A DNA stretch of 64,000 bases, taken from positions 2,777,001 through 2,841,000 of the forward strand of contig NZ_CP061769.1 of assembly GCF_011420305.2 (NCBI RefSeq), in the 5' to 3' direction. Positions within the stretch are counted from its first letter, which is position 1. Each line of letters begins with the position of its first letter. The position numbers and the translations under genes were made by a program. This document shows, piece by piece, positions 29,308 to 38,135 of the stretch. Source of the DNA: Nocardioides ochotonae (GTDB lineage Bacteria; Actinomycetota; Actinomycetes; Propionibacteriales; Nocardioidaceae). The notes beneath the pieces are model-generated. The model was not told the origin of the DNA. It made no database searches and saw only the letters and a list, made by a program, of their open reading frames with translations.

Positions 29308-31224
29308 TCAGCTGCTCGGACGGTCCCCGGCCCGCTCGGTGACGTAGGGAAGACGCACCAGATCCAGGACGTGCTGGGCCGGTGACCCCATGGGCGCGAC
29401 CAGACGGACCCGCCCGGCGCCGCGGTCGTCAGCGGGCTCGAGCACCTCGAAGAGCGTCTGCACCCCCGCGCTCGCGAGGAGGGTGACCCCGGACAGGTCG
29501 ATCCAGACCTCTCGGGTGCCGCCGCGGGTGGCGTGGGCGAGGCGACGGCGGAACTCGTCGGCCGAGCGCTGGTCGACCGCCCCACGCAGCGCCAGACGGC
29601 CCTCGTCGGCCTCCATGACCATGGGCTCGTGCCCTTGGCTTCGGCCGGGGGCGGCGGAGGAGGTCAGCAGACCGGCCTCGGTGCTGGGCCAATAGCGCAG
29701 CCACACCCTCGTCCCCTCCTCGCCGTGGCGCACGTGGAGCTCGTCGGCGAAGCCGCGTGCCATCGCCAGGCCGCGGCCGCGGCCGCGCTCTGCGCCGGGC
29801 GCACGCCAGCGACCGTGGTCACGGACGCTCAGCTCGATCGCCCCGCCGGGAAGCAGATCGCCGCGCACGGCCACCACCGCCTCCGCGCGGCTCACGTCCG
29901 GCGGGTAGGCGTGCTCGACCGCGTTGCTGACGAGCTCGCCCACGGCGTGCTGGAGCGCGAGCTCGTCGAGACGGCCGACCCCGACGGAGTCGAGCCACGT
30001 GCTGAGGTCGTGCCGCACCACCCGCAGGGTGTCGGGGAGGGCGGGCAGCACCAGCTCCAGCGGCGCGGGGGCCGCCACGACCTGGGCCGCCAGGAGCGTG
30101 ACGTCGTCCTCCATGCCACCGGCCCGGGTGAGGTCCTCCACGGTGCGGCGGGCCACGCACTCGACGAGGCTCTCGTCGTCGGCCTGCGGGGCCGCTCCCA
30201 CGACCCGACCGACCAGGTGCGCGAGGTCCAGGGTGTTCTGGCTGACGGAGCGCCCCGGACGCTCGACCAGTCCGTCGCTGTACAGAAGCACCACGTCGCC
30301 CTCGGAGAGCGGGTGCTCTTGGAGCACGAACGGGTAGCCGGCCCCGAGCGGCGCGGCGCCGGAGCCGGGCAGGTAGGTCGTCTCCCCCGCGGCCGAGGAG
30401 ACGAGCGGCGGCGGGTGACCGGCCGTGCAGTAGTGCAGGGTGCGGCGATCGGCGCTGACGACGGCGACCGCGAGCGTGGCCGACCGTGCAGCGGCGACCC
30501 GGTGCGCCCGGCGTTCCAGCGCCTCGAGCGCGGCGACGACGTCGCCGTCGAGGCGCACGCGCTCCTCGAAGAGCGTGCGCAGCTCGCCCATCACCACCGA
30601 CGCCCGGACCCCGTGGCCCACCACGTCGCCGACGACCATCACCGTGCGACCGTCGGGTAGGGCCAGGACGTCGAACCAGTCGCCGCCGGCGGAGGCGCCG
30701 TCCTCGGCCAGCAGGTAGCGGGCGGCGAGGGAGAGTCCCGGCACGATCGGCAGCCCGTCGGGGAGCATTGCGTCCTGCAACGTCACGAGGACCTCGGTGG
30801 TCGCGTCCGTGCGGGCCCGGGCCTCCCTGGTGCGGGCGACGGCCGCCGACGCGGCGCGCCGGTGCGCGGACTCGGTGCGATCGTCACCCTGGGCGATGAC
30901 GCCGCGGACCCGACCGTCCTCGTCGCGCCACGGGCTGAGGACACAGCGGTAGAACGCGTCGGTCGTCGATCCGGGGACGCGCCACTCCTCGGCGACGAAC
31001 GGCACGCCGCTCGCGACCACCTCGCGGGCCCTCGCCACGATCGGCGCACCCGCCGGCCCCGGGAACGCCTCGGCGGCGGGGCGGCCGCGCAGGTCGCCGA
31101 ACATCGCCCGTGAGTCCGCGTTCATCGCGGTGAGCACCAGGTCGGGACCCTCGGCGACCGCCAACAGCCCCGGCGCGTGCTCGAACGCCGCAAGTGCTGC
31201 TTCGGACGGACCCTCGTGTGCCAC
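29308..31224 (-). CDS. PAS-SpoIIE phosphatase-RsbW ATPase-STAS protein (Rv1364c-like)
   Basis: 638 aa carrying a whole partner switch. PAS (about 8-120); PP2C/SpoIIE phosphatase (about 150-370; SAGGDWFDVLALPDGR, VVGDVVGHGVRAS, LLYSDGLVE, MEDDVTLLA, metal Asp residues present); GHKL ATPase (about 385-500; VGELVSNAVEHAY, VRDHGRW, GRGRGLAMARGFAD); C-terminal STAS (about 535-635; IDLSGVTLLASAGVQTLFEVL with candidate phospho-Ser). The M. tuberculosis protein Rv1364c has this same order and acts on SigF. GTG at 31224 is preferred because GGAGAGG lies eight bases upstream; ATG at 31251 is the alternative. A GGTT-N16-GGGTAC element lies about 200 bases upstream. Confidence 0.92.
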   Translation of the reverse strand: MAHEGPSEAALAAFEHAPGLLAVAEGPDLVLTAMNADSRAMFGDLRGRPAAEAFPGPAGAPIVARAREVVASGVPFVAEEWRVPGSTTDAFYRCVLSPWRDEDGRVRGVIAQGDDRTESAHRRAASAAVARTREARARTDATTEVLVTLQDAMLPDGLPIVPGLSLAARYLLAEDGASAGGDWFDVLALPDGRTVMVVGDVVGHGVRASVVMGELRTLFEERVRLDGDVVAALEALERRAHRVAAARSATLAVAVVSADRRTLHYCTAGHPPPLVSSAAGETTYLPGSGAAPLGAGYPFVLQEHPLSEGDVVLLYSDGLVERPGRSVSQNTLDLAHLVGRVVGAAPQADDESLVECVARRTVEDLTRAGGMEDDVTLLAAQVVAAPAPLELVLPALPDTLRVVRHDLSTWLDSVGVGRLDELALQHAVGELVSNAVEHAYPPDVSRAEAVVAVRGDLLPGGAIELSVRDHGRWRAPGAERGRGRGLAMARGFADELHVRHGEEGTRVWLRYWPSTEAGLLTSSAAPGRSQGHEPMVMEADEGRLALRGAVDQRSADEFRRRLAHATRGGTREVWIDLSGVTLLASAGVQTLFEVLEPADDRGAGRVRLVAPMGSPAQHVLDLVRLPYVTERAGDRPSS

Positions 31225-31251
31225 GTTGTTGACCTCTCCGTGGTGGTTCAT

Positions 31252-31639
31252 CGGTGGACCTGCGCCTCGGCCGCTCGAGCGTGCCCGCGCGACGACCTGC
31301 ACCCCGGCGGCGCACCCCGGCTGCTTGGCCGTCGTGGCCGAGTCGCTGCCAGCATGATCCCCCTTGAGGGTCGCGTCGTCGCACGCCGCATCCCGTGATG
31401 GACACGACACGTGCCTCGGGCTGGGCGGTACCCGAGCCCCGTGGTCGATAACCCGCGCGGCCGCGACCCGCTGTCGGACCCGCGCCCCTCCGCGCTCAGC
31501 AGGGCACGGGACAGGGACCGAACGCCCGATGGGGCTTGCGCGTGATGCGCACGCGGGTAGCGTGGCGAGTCCGAGCACGGGCCGCATCCCCGCTGAAGAA
31601 GCCGGCGGGGCACCACCGCACGACGGATGGACCCGCCCC
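31252..31639. other. Divergent intergenic region
   Basis: About 390 bases between the partner-switch gene and the second sigma gene. I see the minus-strand stress-type promoter at 31428-31453 and no convincing coding sequence; the rightward open frame here is an unsupported extension of the sigma gene. Confidence 0.5.
31428..31453 (-). promoter_or_regulatory. SigB/SigF-type promoter for the PAS-SpoIIE-ATPase-STAS gene
   Basis: Minus-strand GGTT (31450-31453), 16 bases, GGGTAC (31428-31433). It would give a leader of about 190 bases and place the regulator under the sigma factor it is predicted to control. Confidence 0.5.
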
Positions 31640-32521
31640 ATGTCACCTGAGCACCTCGAGACCACCCACTCCACAGCCGGCGCAGCCACGGTGAGGGCCT
31701 CCCGAGTCCCGGGAACGGACCCCGCCCGGGCCCGCGACGGCGACCGCGGCAAGACCCGCCAGCAGCGCTCCGACCTGACCCGCGACCTGCTGGACCGCGC
31801 AGCCGCGACCCAGGACCCTGCCGCGCGCGCCGTACTGCTCGAGGAGGTGGTCCTCGTCAACCGGGGGGTGGCGGAGGCGGTCGCGGCGCGCTATCGCAAC
31901 CGCGGGATCGCCCAGGACGACCTGGTCCAGGTCGCCTACGAGGGCCTGACGAAGGCGGTCAAGCGCTTCGACCCCGCCCTGCGCAACGACCTGCTCACCT
32001 ACGCCGTGCCGACGATCCGTGGGGAGGTCCAGCGCTACTTCCGCGACCAGGGCTGGACGGTGCGCCCCCCGCGTCGCATCCAGGAGCTGCAGTGGCGCGT
32101 CAACCGCTGCCTCGACGACCTGGGGCACGAGCTCGGTCGCGAGCCGAGCGACGAGGAGGTCATGCGCCGCCTCGGCCTCGACGCCACTGAGTACCGCGAG
32201 GTCGTCGAGGCCTTCGGCTGCTTCCAGCCCACGTCGCTGGACAACCCCGTCAGCACCGACGGCGCGACGACGTTGGGCGATCTCCTCGCCGACGAGGACA
32301 CCGCGCAGCGCGCCAGCGAGGCCCGCGTCGTGCTGGCCCCGGTGGTCCGCCAGCTCTCCGAGCGCGACCGGCGGATCCTCTACCTGCGCTTCTTCGAGGA
32401 CCGCACCCAGGAGCAGATCGGCCTGGAGCTGGGCGTGACCCAGATGCAGGTCTCCCGTCTGCTCACCCGGATCCTGCGCCGGCTCCGTGACCAGGTCGAG
32501 GGCGAGGGCGCGACGACGTGA
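31640..32521 (+). CDS. RNA polymerase sigma factor, SigB/SigF/SigG type (second paralogue)
   Basis: 293 aa. Same layout as the factor at 27427: a longer polar N-terminus (1-55), region 2 (VAEAVAARYRNRGIAQDDLVQVAYEGLTKAVKRFD; LLTYAVPTIRGEVQRYFRDQGWTVRPPRRIQEL), region 3 and region 4 (LSERDRRILYLRFFEDRTQEQIGLELGVTQMQVSRLLTRIL). The region 2.4 and 4.2 residues are nearly the same in both, so they probably read overlapping promoter sets. ATG at 31640 is a reasonable start although the ribosome-binding site is weak. The GAF-ANTAR gene starts 19 bases after the stop, and the switch protein is divergent. Confidence 0.92.
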   Translation: MSPEHLETTHSTAGAATVRASRVPGTDPARARDGDRGKTRQQRSDLTRDLLDRAAATQDPAARAVLLEEVVLVNRGVAEAVAARYRNRGIAQDDLVQVAYEGLTKAVKRFDPALRNDLLTYAVPTIRGEVQRYFRDQGWTVRPPRRIQELQWRVNRCLDDLGHELGREPSDEEVMRRLGLDATEYREVVEAFGCFQPTSLDNPVSTDGATTLGDLLADEDTAQRASEARVVLAPVVRQLSERDRRILYLRFFEDRTQEQIGLELGVTQMQVSRLLTRILRRLRDQVEGEGATT

Positions 32522-32540
32522 GCCGCAGGACGGCGCCCGC

Positions 32541-33299
32541 ATGAACGACGACACCCCGCTGGCGGCCTGCTTCGCCGCGCTGTCCGCGGATCTGCTCAAC
32601 GCGCCCGGCGACCTGACCTGCCAGCGCGTCGTCGACCGCGCGGTCGAGGTCGTGCCCGGCGCCGACCGTGCGGGGATCACCCTGCGCGGCAAGCGGGGCC
32701 GGCCCACGACCGTCGCCGCGACCGACGAGATCGTCGAGCTCCTCGACAAGGAGCAGTACGCGCTGCGCGAGGGCCCCTGCCTGGACGCGGCCGGCGAGGA
32801 GCCGTACCGCGTGGCCAGCGACCTCCACGCCGACCAGCGGTGGCCGCGCTGGGCGCCGTACGCCGTGGACCTCGACGTCCGCTCGGTGCTCAGCCTGCGC
32901 CTGCACACCGGCAGCCGCACGCTCGGCGCGCTCAACCTGTACGCCGCGGGGCCGGGCGCCTTCGACCGACAGGCGTTCGACGTGGCCGCGGTCTTCACCA
33001 TCCACGCCACCGAGGCGCTGCGCACGTCGGCACTCATCTCCGACCTGCGGGCCGCGCTCGAGTCGCGCCACGTGATCGGCACCGCGCAGGGCCTGCTCGC
33101 GGCGCGCTACGACCTGAGCTACGAGGCGGCCTTCGCGGTGCTGCGCCGCTTCTCCAACGAGACCAACACGCCGTTGCGCGAGGTGGCCGAGCGGGTCATG
33201 GAGACCCGCGACCTCCCGTCTGCCCCGACCTCCCGGGACGTCGCCGGGGCGCGCGGCGCCGGGGACGAGGAAGACGGCGGGCCGGCCGCGAGCCGCTAG
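32541..33299 (+). CDS. GAF and ANTAR domain protein
   Basis: 252 aa. GAF domain about 8-160 (CLDAAGEEPYRVASDLHADQRWPRWAPYAVDLDVRSVLSLRLHTGSRTLGALNLYA); ANTAR domain about 165-222 (LRAALESRHVIGTAQGLLAARYDLSYEAAFAVLRRFSNETNTPLREVAERVME). ANTAR proteins bind paired hairpins in mRNA leaders and stop transcription termination; the GAF part would sense a small ligand or redox state. The acidic C-terminal tail is low complexity. It follows the second sigma gene closely, so both are probably made from one mRNA. Confidence 0.92.
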   Translation: MNDDTPLAACFAALSADLLNAPGDLTCQRVVDRAVEVVPGADRAGITLRGKRGRPTTVAATDEIVELLDKEQYALREGPCLDAAGEEPYRVASDLHADQRWPRWAPYAVDLDVRSVLSLRLHTGSRTLGALNLYAAGPGAFDRQAFDVAAVFTIHATEALRTSALISDLRAALESRHVIGTAQGLLAARYDLSYEAAFAVLRRFSNETNTPLREVAERVMETRDLPSAPTSRDVAGARGAGDEEDGGPAASR

Positions 33300-33368
33300 G
33301 ATCGGGCGCCGACCCGCTTCACGGCACCGTTCGTGCCGAACCCCTCGCGATCCGCCCGGGAGGACCCG

Positions 33369-34193
33369 TTGCTCCGCCGTGCCCGACACCTGTCCGGACG
33401 CGCCGCGACCCTCGCGGTCGTCCTCGCCCTGCTCGCCTCCGGGTGCAGCGACGGGGAGGCGCAGGGACACGACCCGGACCCCGCGCAGGTCGACGGCGTG
33501 GAGATCCCCGAGATCGGCGCGTGCCGGGTGCTGACCCCCGAGGACGTCGACCAGCCGAGCAACGCGACCCGCACCGTGGACTGCGCCGAGGAGACCCACA
33601 CCGCGCAGACGTTCGCGGCCGGGGAGTTCCCCGAGCGGCTGCACGACGTGGATCGCGACGCCGAGGCACTGGGTGACTTCGCCTACCGGGTCTGCTCCAC
33701 GTCGTTCATGTCCCACCTGGGCGCCGACGAGAGCCTGGTCATGCGCAGCATGCTGAGCTGGGCCTGGTTCCGGCCCTCCGAGGAGGCGTGGGCCGACGGT
33801 GCGCGCTGGTACCGCTGCGACGTCGTCGGCGGCGGCGAGCAGTCGACGGAGTACCTCACCCTCCCGGAGAAGACCCGCGGCCTGCTCGGCGGCAACCCCG
33901 ACGACCGGTGGATGGCCTGCGTCGAGGGCCCCACCGTCCAGGGCGCACCGCGTGTGTCGTGCTCGGAGAAGCACGACTGGCGCGCGATCAGCGCGATCAA
34001 GGTCGGCGAGCCCGACGATCCCTACCCGGGCGACCGGGTGGTCGAGGTCACCACCCGCGACTACTGCTCGCGCTGGATCGGCGCTTGGCTGGAGTACCCC
34101 GTCAGCTACGACTACGCCTACACCTGGTTCCACGAGGCGGAGTGGGAGGCCGGCAACCGGAGGTCGGTGTGCTGGGCGCGCACCGAGCGCTGA
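33369..34193 (+). CDS. Lipoprotein with septum-formation domain (first copy)
   Basis: 274 aa. TTG at 33369 is preferred: GGGAGG lies just upstream and the signal peptide then begins LLRRARHLSGRAATLAVVLALLASGCSDG with lipobox LASGC. A GTG 12 codons earlier has no site. The mature part has two halves of the Septum_form type, each with Cys pairs: IGACRVLTPEDV...VDCAEETHTAQTF and MACVEGPTV...VSCSEKHDWRAIS, ending in WEAGNRRSVCWA. The domain name comes from family annotation; its role in septation is not established. The C-terminus overlaps the second copy by 25 bases. Confidence 0.85.
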   Translation: MLRRARHLSGRAATLAVVLALLASGCSDGEAQGHDPDPAQVDGVEIPEIGACRVLTPEDVDQPSNATRTVDCAEETHTAQTFAAGEFPERLHDVDRDAEALGDFAYRVCSTSFMSHLGADESLVMRSMLSWAWFRPSEEAWADGARWYRCDVVGGGEQSTEYLTLPEKTRGLLGGNPDDRWMACVEGPTVQGAPRVSCSEKHDWRAISAIKVGEPDDPYPGDRVVEVTTRDYCSRWIGAWLEYPVSYDYAYTWFHEAEWEAGNRRSVCWARTER

Positions 34194-35041
34194 GCCGCAA
34201 GCGCCCGGCTGTCCGCCTGGCCGCGGCGGTGGTCGCGGCGGTGCTGCTCGCCGGGTGCACCGGCGACACAGGTGACACCAACGGGCCGAGCGACCCCGAC
34301 CGGACCGCCACCGGATCCGCGGCACCCACCCCGGCCCCGACGGCGCGGGCGGTCCCGGCGCCGAAGGTCGGCAGCTGCCACCGGTTGACCTACGCCCAGG
34401 CCGTCGCGCCCACCGCCCCCGAGGGCTCGGTGCCGTGCGCACAGCCGCATACCTCGATCACGTACGCCGCCGGCGCGCTGGACGACGTGGTCCGCGGCCA
34501 CCTCGTGGCGGTCGACTCCGCCCGGGTGCAGGAGCAGGTGGCCCGCACCTGCCCCCGCGAGCTCCAGGGCTTCCTCGGCGGCACCCCGGACGACCTGCGG
34601 TTGAGCATGCTGCGCCCGATCTGGTTCACCCCGACCGTCGAGCAGTCCGACGAGGGCGCGCGGTGGTACCGCTGCGACGTCATCGAGGTCACCGCCGGCA
34701 AGCGGCTCGTCCCACTGGGCCGCGACCTGCGCGGTGCCCTGGGACGTACCGATGACCGCGAGCGCTACGCGATGTGCGGCACCGCTGCACCGGACGCCGC
34801 GTCGTTCCGCCGCGTGCCGTGCGCCGAGCCGCACACCTGGCGCGCGATCTCGGTGGTCGACCTCCCGGACGGCGCCTACCCCGGCACCGACGCCGTGCGC
34901 GACGCCGGTCAGGCGCCGTGCGAGGACGCCGGCCGCGACGTCGCGGCCGACCCGCTCAGCTTCACGTGGGGCTATGAATGGCCGACCCGCGAGCAGTGGG
35001 CGGCTGGCCAGACCTACGGCCGGTGCTGGGCACCGGACTGA
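34169..35041 (+). CDS. Lipoprotein with septum-formation domain (second copy)
   Basis: 290 aa, paralogue of the preceding gene. Signal peptide with lipobox VAAVLLAGCTGD, a Thr/Pro/Ala-rich linker, then VGSCHRLTYAQAV...VPCAQPHTSITYAAG and YAMCGTAAPDAASFRRVPCAEPHTWRAIS, ending WAAGQTYGRCWAPD. The shared PHTxR/I and CxxPH patterns and the final RCWA match the first copy. GTG at 34169 lies inside the end of the first gene and has GGAGG five bases upstream, so translation is coupled. Convergent with era. Confidence 0.87.
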   Translation: MLGAHRALSRKRPAVRLAAAVVAAVLLAGCTGDTGDTNGPSDPDRTATGSAAPTPAPTARAVPAPKVGSCHRLTYAQAVAPTAPEGSVPCAQPHTSITYAAGALDDVVRGHLVAVDSARVQEQVARTCPRELQGFLGGTPDDLRLSMLRPIWFTPTVEQSDEGARWYRCDVIEVTAGKRLVPLGRDLRGALGRTDDRERYAMCGTAAPDAASFRRVPCAEPHTWRAISVVDLPDGAYPGTDAVRDAGQAPCEDAGRDVAADPLSFTWGYEWPTREQWAAGQTYGRCWAPD

Positions 35042-35066
35042 GGTCCGGCGCCCGGCGTACCGGCGC

Positions 35067-35990
35067 TCAGAACCCGAGCTTGCGCAGCTGGCGCGGGTCG
35101 CGCTGCCAGTCCTTGGCGATCTTGACGTGCAGGTCGAGGTAGACCGGGGTGCCGAGGAGGGCCTCGATCTGGCGTCGCGCGTCGGTGCCGACCTTGCGCA
35201 GCCGCGCGCCCTTGCGTCCGATCATGATCCCCTTCTGCGAATCCCGCTCGACGTAGATGTTGGCGTGCACGTCGAGCAGCGGACGGTCCTCGGGGCGGTC
35301 CTCGCGCAGGTTCATCTCCTCGACCACCACGGCGATCGAGTGCGGGAGCTCGTCGTGGACGTCCTCGAGGGCGGCCTCGCGGATCAGCTCGGCGACCAGG
35401 ATCTCCTCGGGGGCGTCGCTGAGGTCGCCGTCGGGGTAGAGCTGCGGGCCCTCGGGCAGGAGCTTGATCAGCAGGTCGGCCAGCAGGTCGATCTGGTCGC
35501 CCCGGCTCGCCGACACCGGCACGACCTCGGCCCACTCCACGCCGACCTCTTGGCCGAGCCGGGTGATGTCGAGCAGGTGCTGGCCGATCTGCTCGGGGGT
35601 GGCCAGGTCGGTCTTGGTGGCGATCGCGACCTTCTTGGTGCGCTTCACCTTGGCCATCTCGTTGACGATGAAGCGGTCGCCGGGACCGATCTTCTCGTTG
35701 GCGGGGAAGCACGCGGCGACGACGTCGACCTCGGCCAGGGTGGTCTTCACCAGGTCGTTGAGACGCTCGCCCAGCAGCGTGCGCGGGCGGTGCAGGCCGG
35801 GGGTGTCGACCAGCACGAGCTGGGCGTCCGGTCGGTGCACGATGCCGCGCACGACCGTGCGCGTGGTCTGCGGCTTGGAGCTGGTGATCACGACCTTCGC
35901 GCCCACCAGCGCGTTGGTCAACGTGGACTTGCCGGCGTTGGGCCGGCCCACGAACGACGCGAATCCACTGCGGTGCGCCTGCTCGGTCAT
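35067..35990 (-). CDS. era: GTPase Era
   Basis: 307 aa. Ribosome-assembly GTPase that binds 16S rRNA. G1 GRPNAGKST, G2 KPQTTRT, G3 VDTPGLH, G4 ATKTDL, G5 VSASRGD; C-terminal KH domain with IYVERDSQKGIMIGRKGARLRKVGTDARRQIEALLG. ATG at 35990 overlaps the stop of the siderophore-interacting protein gene (ATGA) and has AGGAGG four bases upstream. In mycobacteria era directly follows the cytidine-deaminase-like gene; here about 5 kb of other genes separate them. Confidence 0.97.
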   Translation of the reverse strand: MTEQAHRSGFASFVGRPNAGKSTLTNALVGAKVVITSSKPQTTRTVVRGIVHRPDAQLVLVDTPGLHRPRTLLGERLNDLVKTTLAEVDVVAACFPANEKIGPGDRFIVNEMAKVKRTKKVAIATKTDLATPEQIGQHLLDITRLGQEVGVEWAEVVPVSASRGDQIDLLADLLIKLLPEGPQLYPDGDLSDAPEEILVAELIREAALEDVHDELPHSIAVVVEEMNLREDRPEDRPLLDVHANIYVERDSQKGIMIGRKGARLRKVGTDARRQIEALLGTPVYLDLHVKIAKDWQRDPRQLRKLGF

Positions 35991-36823
35991 CAAGCCTCCT
36001 GCTGGGCGTCCGTCGGGAGGTCCCGATCGGCCGCGTCCTGCTGGGCGTCGTAGTCGGCCCAGATCTGCTGCTCGTTCTTGCCCGCCGCCCGGCCGGCGCG
36101 CCACACGGGGCCCGGGTCGACGGCGCGCGGCTGGCGTCGGGCCACGCCGCGCCAGTAGCCCATCACGTCGTACGCCGTGCTCGGCAGCTGCCGCTCACGC
36201 ATCAGGTGCTTGCGGATCGCGCGCATCTGCGCGGACTCCCCGGCCATCCAGAAGTAGCCCTCGCCCTCGGGCCAGTCGATGCCCTCCACGACCGCGGCCA
36301 GCGCGCTCTGCCCGTCGCCCGGCTGCTCGAGCCAGGTCACCTCCGGGCCTGCGGGGAGGTAGTCGGCCAGCTCGGCCGGGGCACCGGCCGGCACCTCGGC
36401 CCAGATGCGGGTCGGGACCTCGACGCTCTCGGCGATGCGCGCCATGGCGGGCATCGCGGTGAGGTCGCCCACCAGCAACAGCCACCCGGCGTCGGACGGC
36501 ATCGCGAAGGACCCCTTCGCCTCGGTGACGGTGACCTGCTCCCCGACCACCTCGCCGGGCCCGCGGCGGCGCGCCCACTCGGTGACCAGGCCGACGTCGT
36601 GGACGACCACGTCGAGGACCAGCTCGGCGCCGTCGAAGGAGCGCACGGTGTAGTAGCGGCTCTGGAACTGCCCGGGGATCACCAGCCCCACCCACTCGTC
36701 GGGAATGCCGGTGGAGGTGAAGCCGGAGAGGCCGGGTCCACCGAGGACGAGCCGCACGAGATGCTCCGAGAGCTGCTCGCGGCCCACGACCTCCGCGGTG
36801 TACTGCTGGGCTCGGGTGCTCAC
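35990..36823 (-). CDS. Siderophore-interacting protein (FAD-linked ferric-siderophore reductase family)
   Basis: 277 aa. FAD-binding beta-barrel with RYYTVRSFDGAELVLDVVVH (FAD motif) and GLVTEWARRRGPGEVV; the NAD(P)H-binding SIP domain with VGDLTAMPAMARI and FWMAGESAQMRAIRKHLM. The family reduces ferric siderophores or supplies electrons to redox partners. GTG at 36823. Placed between tmsB (25 bp gap upstream) and era (ATGA overlap), it may instead supply electrons in the branched fatty acid pathway; this is a guess from position. Confidence 0.9.
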   Translation of the reverse strand: MSTRAQQYTAEVVGREQLSEHLVRLVLGGPGLSGFTSTGIPDEWVGLVIPGQFQSRYYTVRSFDGAELVLDVVVHDVGLVTEWARRRGPGEVVGEQVTVTEAKGSFAMPSDAGWLLLVGDLTAMPAMARIAESVEVPTRIWAEVPAGAPAELADYLPAGPEVTWLEQPGDGQSALAAVVEGIDWPEGEGYFWMAGESAQMRAIRKHLMRERQLPSTAYDVMGYWRGVARRQPRAVDPGPVWRAGRAAGKNEQQIWADYDAQQDAADRDLPTDAQQEA

Positions 36824-36848
36824 CCCCCGAGGTTACCGGTGCCCGCGC

Positions 36849-38135
36849 TCAGAACGTGTGCCGGAGCGGGTAGCCACTGCTCCCCTGCTCGTCGGTGCGC
36901 GTCGCCAGCACGTGGTGCAGCTGGATCTCGTTGTGCTCGAAGCCCAGCCGGCTCCCCGCCATGTAGAGCCCCCAGACCCGGGCGGTGCCGACGCCGACCT
37001 CCGCGACGCACTCCTCCCAGTGCTCGACGAGGTTGGCGCACCATGCGGTGAGGGTGCGCGCGTAGTGGGCCCGGAAGTTCTCGTGGTGCTGCACCTCCAG
37101 CCCGACGTCCTCCACCGCCGCGACGATGGTCCCCGAGCCGGCGAGCTCGCCGTCGGGGAACACGTAGCGGTCGATGAACGGCCCCGCCGTGGCCCGGCGG
37201 GTGTTGTCGTGGCGGGTGATGCAGTGGTTGAGCAGCCGCCCGCCCGGCCGCAGCCGGTCGCGGGCCCACCCGAAGTACGCCGGGTAGTTGCGCACCCCGA
37301 TGTGCTCGGTCAGCCCGATCGAGGAGATGGCGTCGAAGTCGCGCTCGGGCACCAGGCGGTAGTCGAGGTGACGCACCTCCGCGAGCTCCTCGAGGCCCTC
37401 CTCGTGGATCCGCTCCTGGGCCCACTCGGCCTGGGCGCGCGACAGGGTGACGCCCAGCGAGCGCACGCCGTACTCGCGCGCGGCGTGCAGCACCATCCCG
37501 CCCCAGCCGCAGCCGAGGTCGAGCAGCCGCTGCCCCGGACGCAGGTCGAGCTTGCGCGCGACCAGGTCGTACTTGTGCTCCTGGGCGATCTCCAGGCTCG
37601 CGCCCTCCTCCGGGTAGACCGCGCAGGTGTAGGTCATCGACGGGCCCAGGACGTGACGATAGAAGGCGTTGGAGACGTCGTAGTGGTGCTGGATGGCCCC
37701 GGCGTCGCGGCCCAGCGAGTGCCGCAGCCCCTCGACCGTGCGGCGCCAGCGGGGCAGCTGCTCCTGCGGGGGCGGCGAGGGCGGTACGAGGGGCACCACC
37801 CCGAGCCCGCGCAGCAGCGCGACCACCTCTCCCGGCGCCGGGGGACGCAGGTGCAGGCCGGTGCGCAGCAGGGCGAGCGCCCGGTAGGGGTCGCCGGGGT
37901 GCACGCCGTGGAGGACCAGGTCGCCAGCGACGTACGCGCGGACCAGCCCGAGGTCGCCCGGCGCGGTGAGCAGGTAGCGCAGGCCGCGCTCGGTGAGCAG
38001 CTCGAGGCGGATGTCGGCGTCGGCGGGACCCGCGGTGCTGCCGTCGTAGGCCTCGAAGCGCACGGGCAGCTCGCCGCGCACCAGTGTGCTGAGCGCGTCG
38101 CCGATGGAGATCGTCGGTCGGGAGAGGAGGGTCAT
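36849..38135 (-). CDS. tmsB: Fatty-acyl-phospholipid methyltransferase (CFA synthase family), TmsB/BfaB-like
   Basis: 428 aa, SAM-dependent enzyme of the CFA synthase family. An N-terminal lipid-binding segment (1-140) precedes AIQHHYDVSNAFYRHVLGPSMTYTCAVY, the SAM motif LDLGCGWGGMVLHAA, VTLSRAQAEWA, SSIGLTEHIGVRNYPAYF and a His/Glu-rich end. Known relatives add a methylene carbon at C10 of oleoyl phospholipid on the way to tuberculostearic acid. The pairing with a GlcD-type FAD oxidase-like reductase directly upstream (ATGA overlap) is the hallmark of tmsAB/bfaAB, which makes the product 10-methyl-branched rather than cyclopropane. Inferred; no substrate data. Confidence 0.85.
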   Translation of the reverse strand: MTLLSRPTISIGDALSTLVRGELPVRFEAYDGSTAGPADADIRLELLTERGLRYLLTAPGDLGLVRAYVAGDLVLHGVHPGDPYRALALLRTGLHLRPPAPGEVVALLRGLGVVPLVPPSPPPQEQLPRWRRTVEGLRHSLGRDAGAIQHHYDVSNAFYRHVLGPSMTYTCAVYPEEGASLEIAQEHKYDLVARKLDLRPGQRLLDLGCGWGGMVLHAAREYGVRSLGVTLSRAQAEWAQERIHEEGLEELAEVRHLDYRLVPERDFDAISSIGLTEHIGVRNYPAYFGWARDRLRPGGRLLNHCITRHDNTRRATAGPFIDRYVFPDGELAGSGTIVAAVEDVGLEVQHHENFRAHYARTLTAWCANLVEHWEECVAEVGVGTARVWGLYMAGSRLGFEHNEIQLHHVLATRTDEQGSSGYPLRHTF

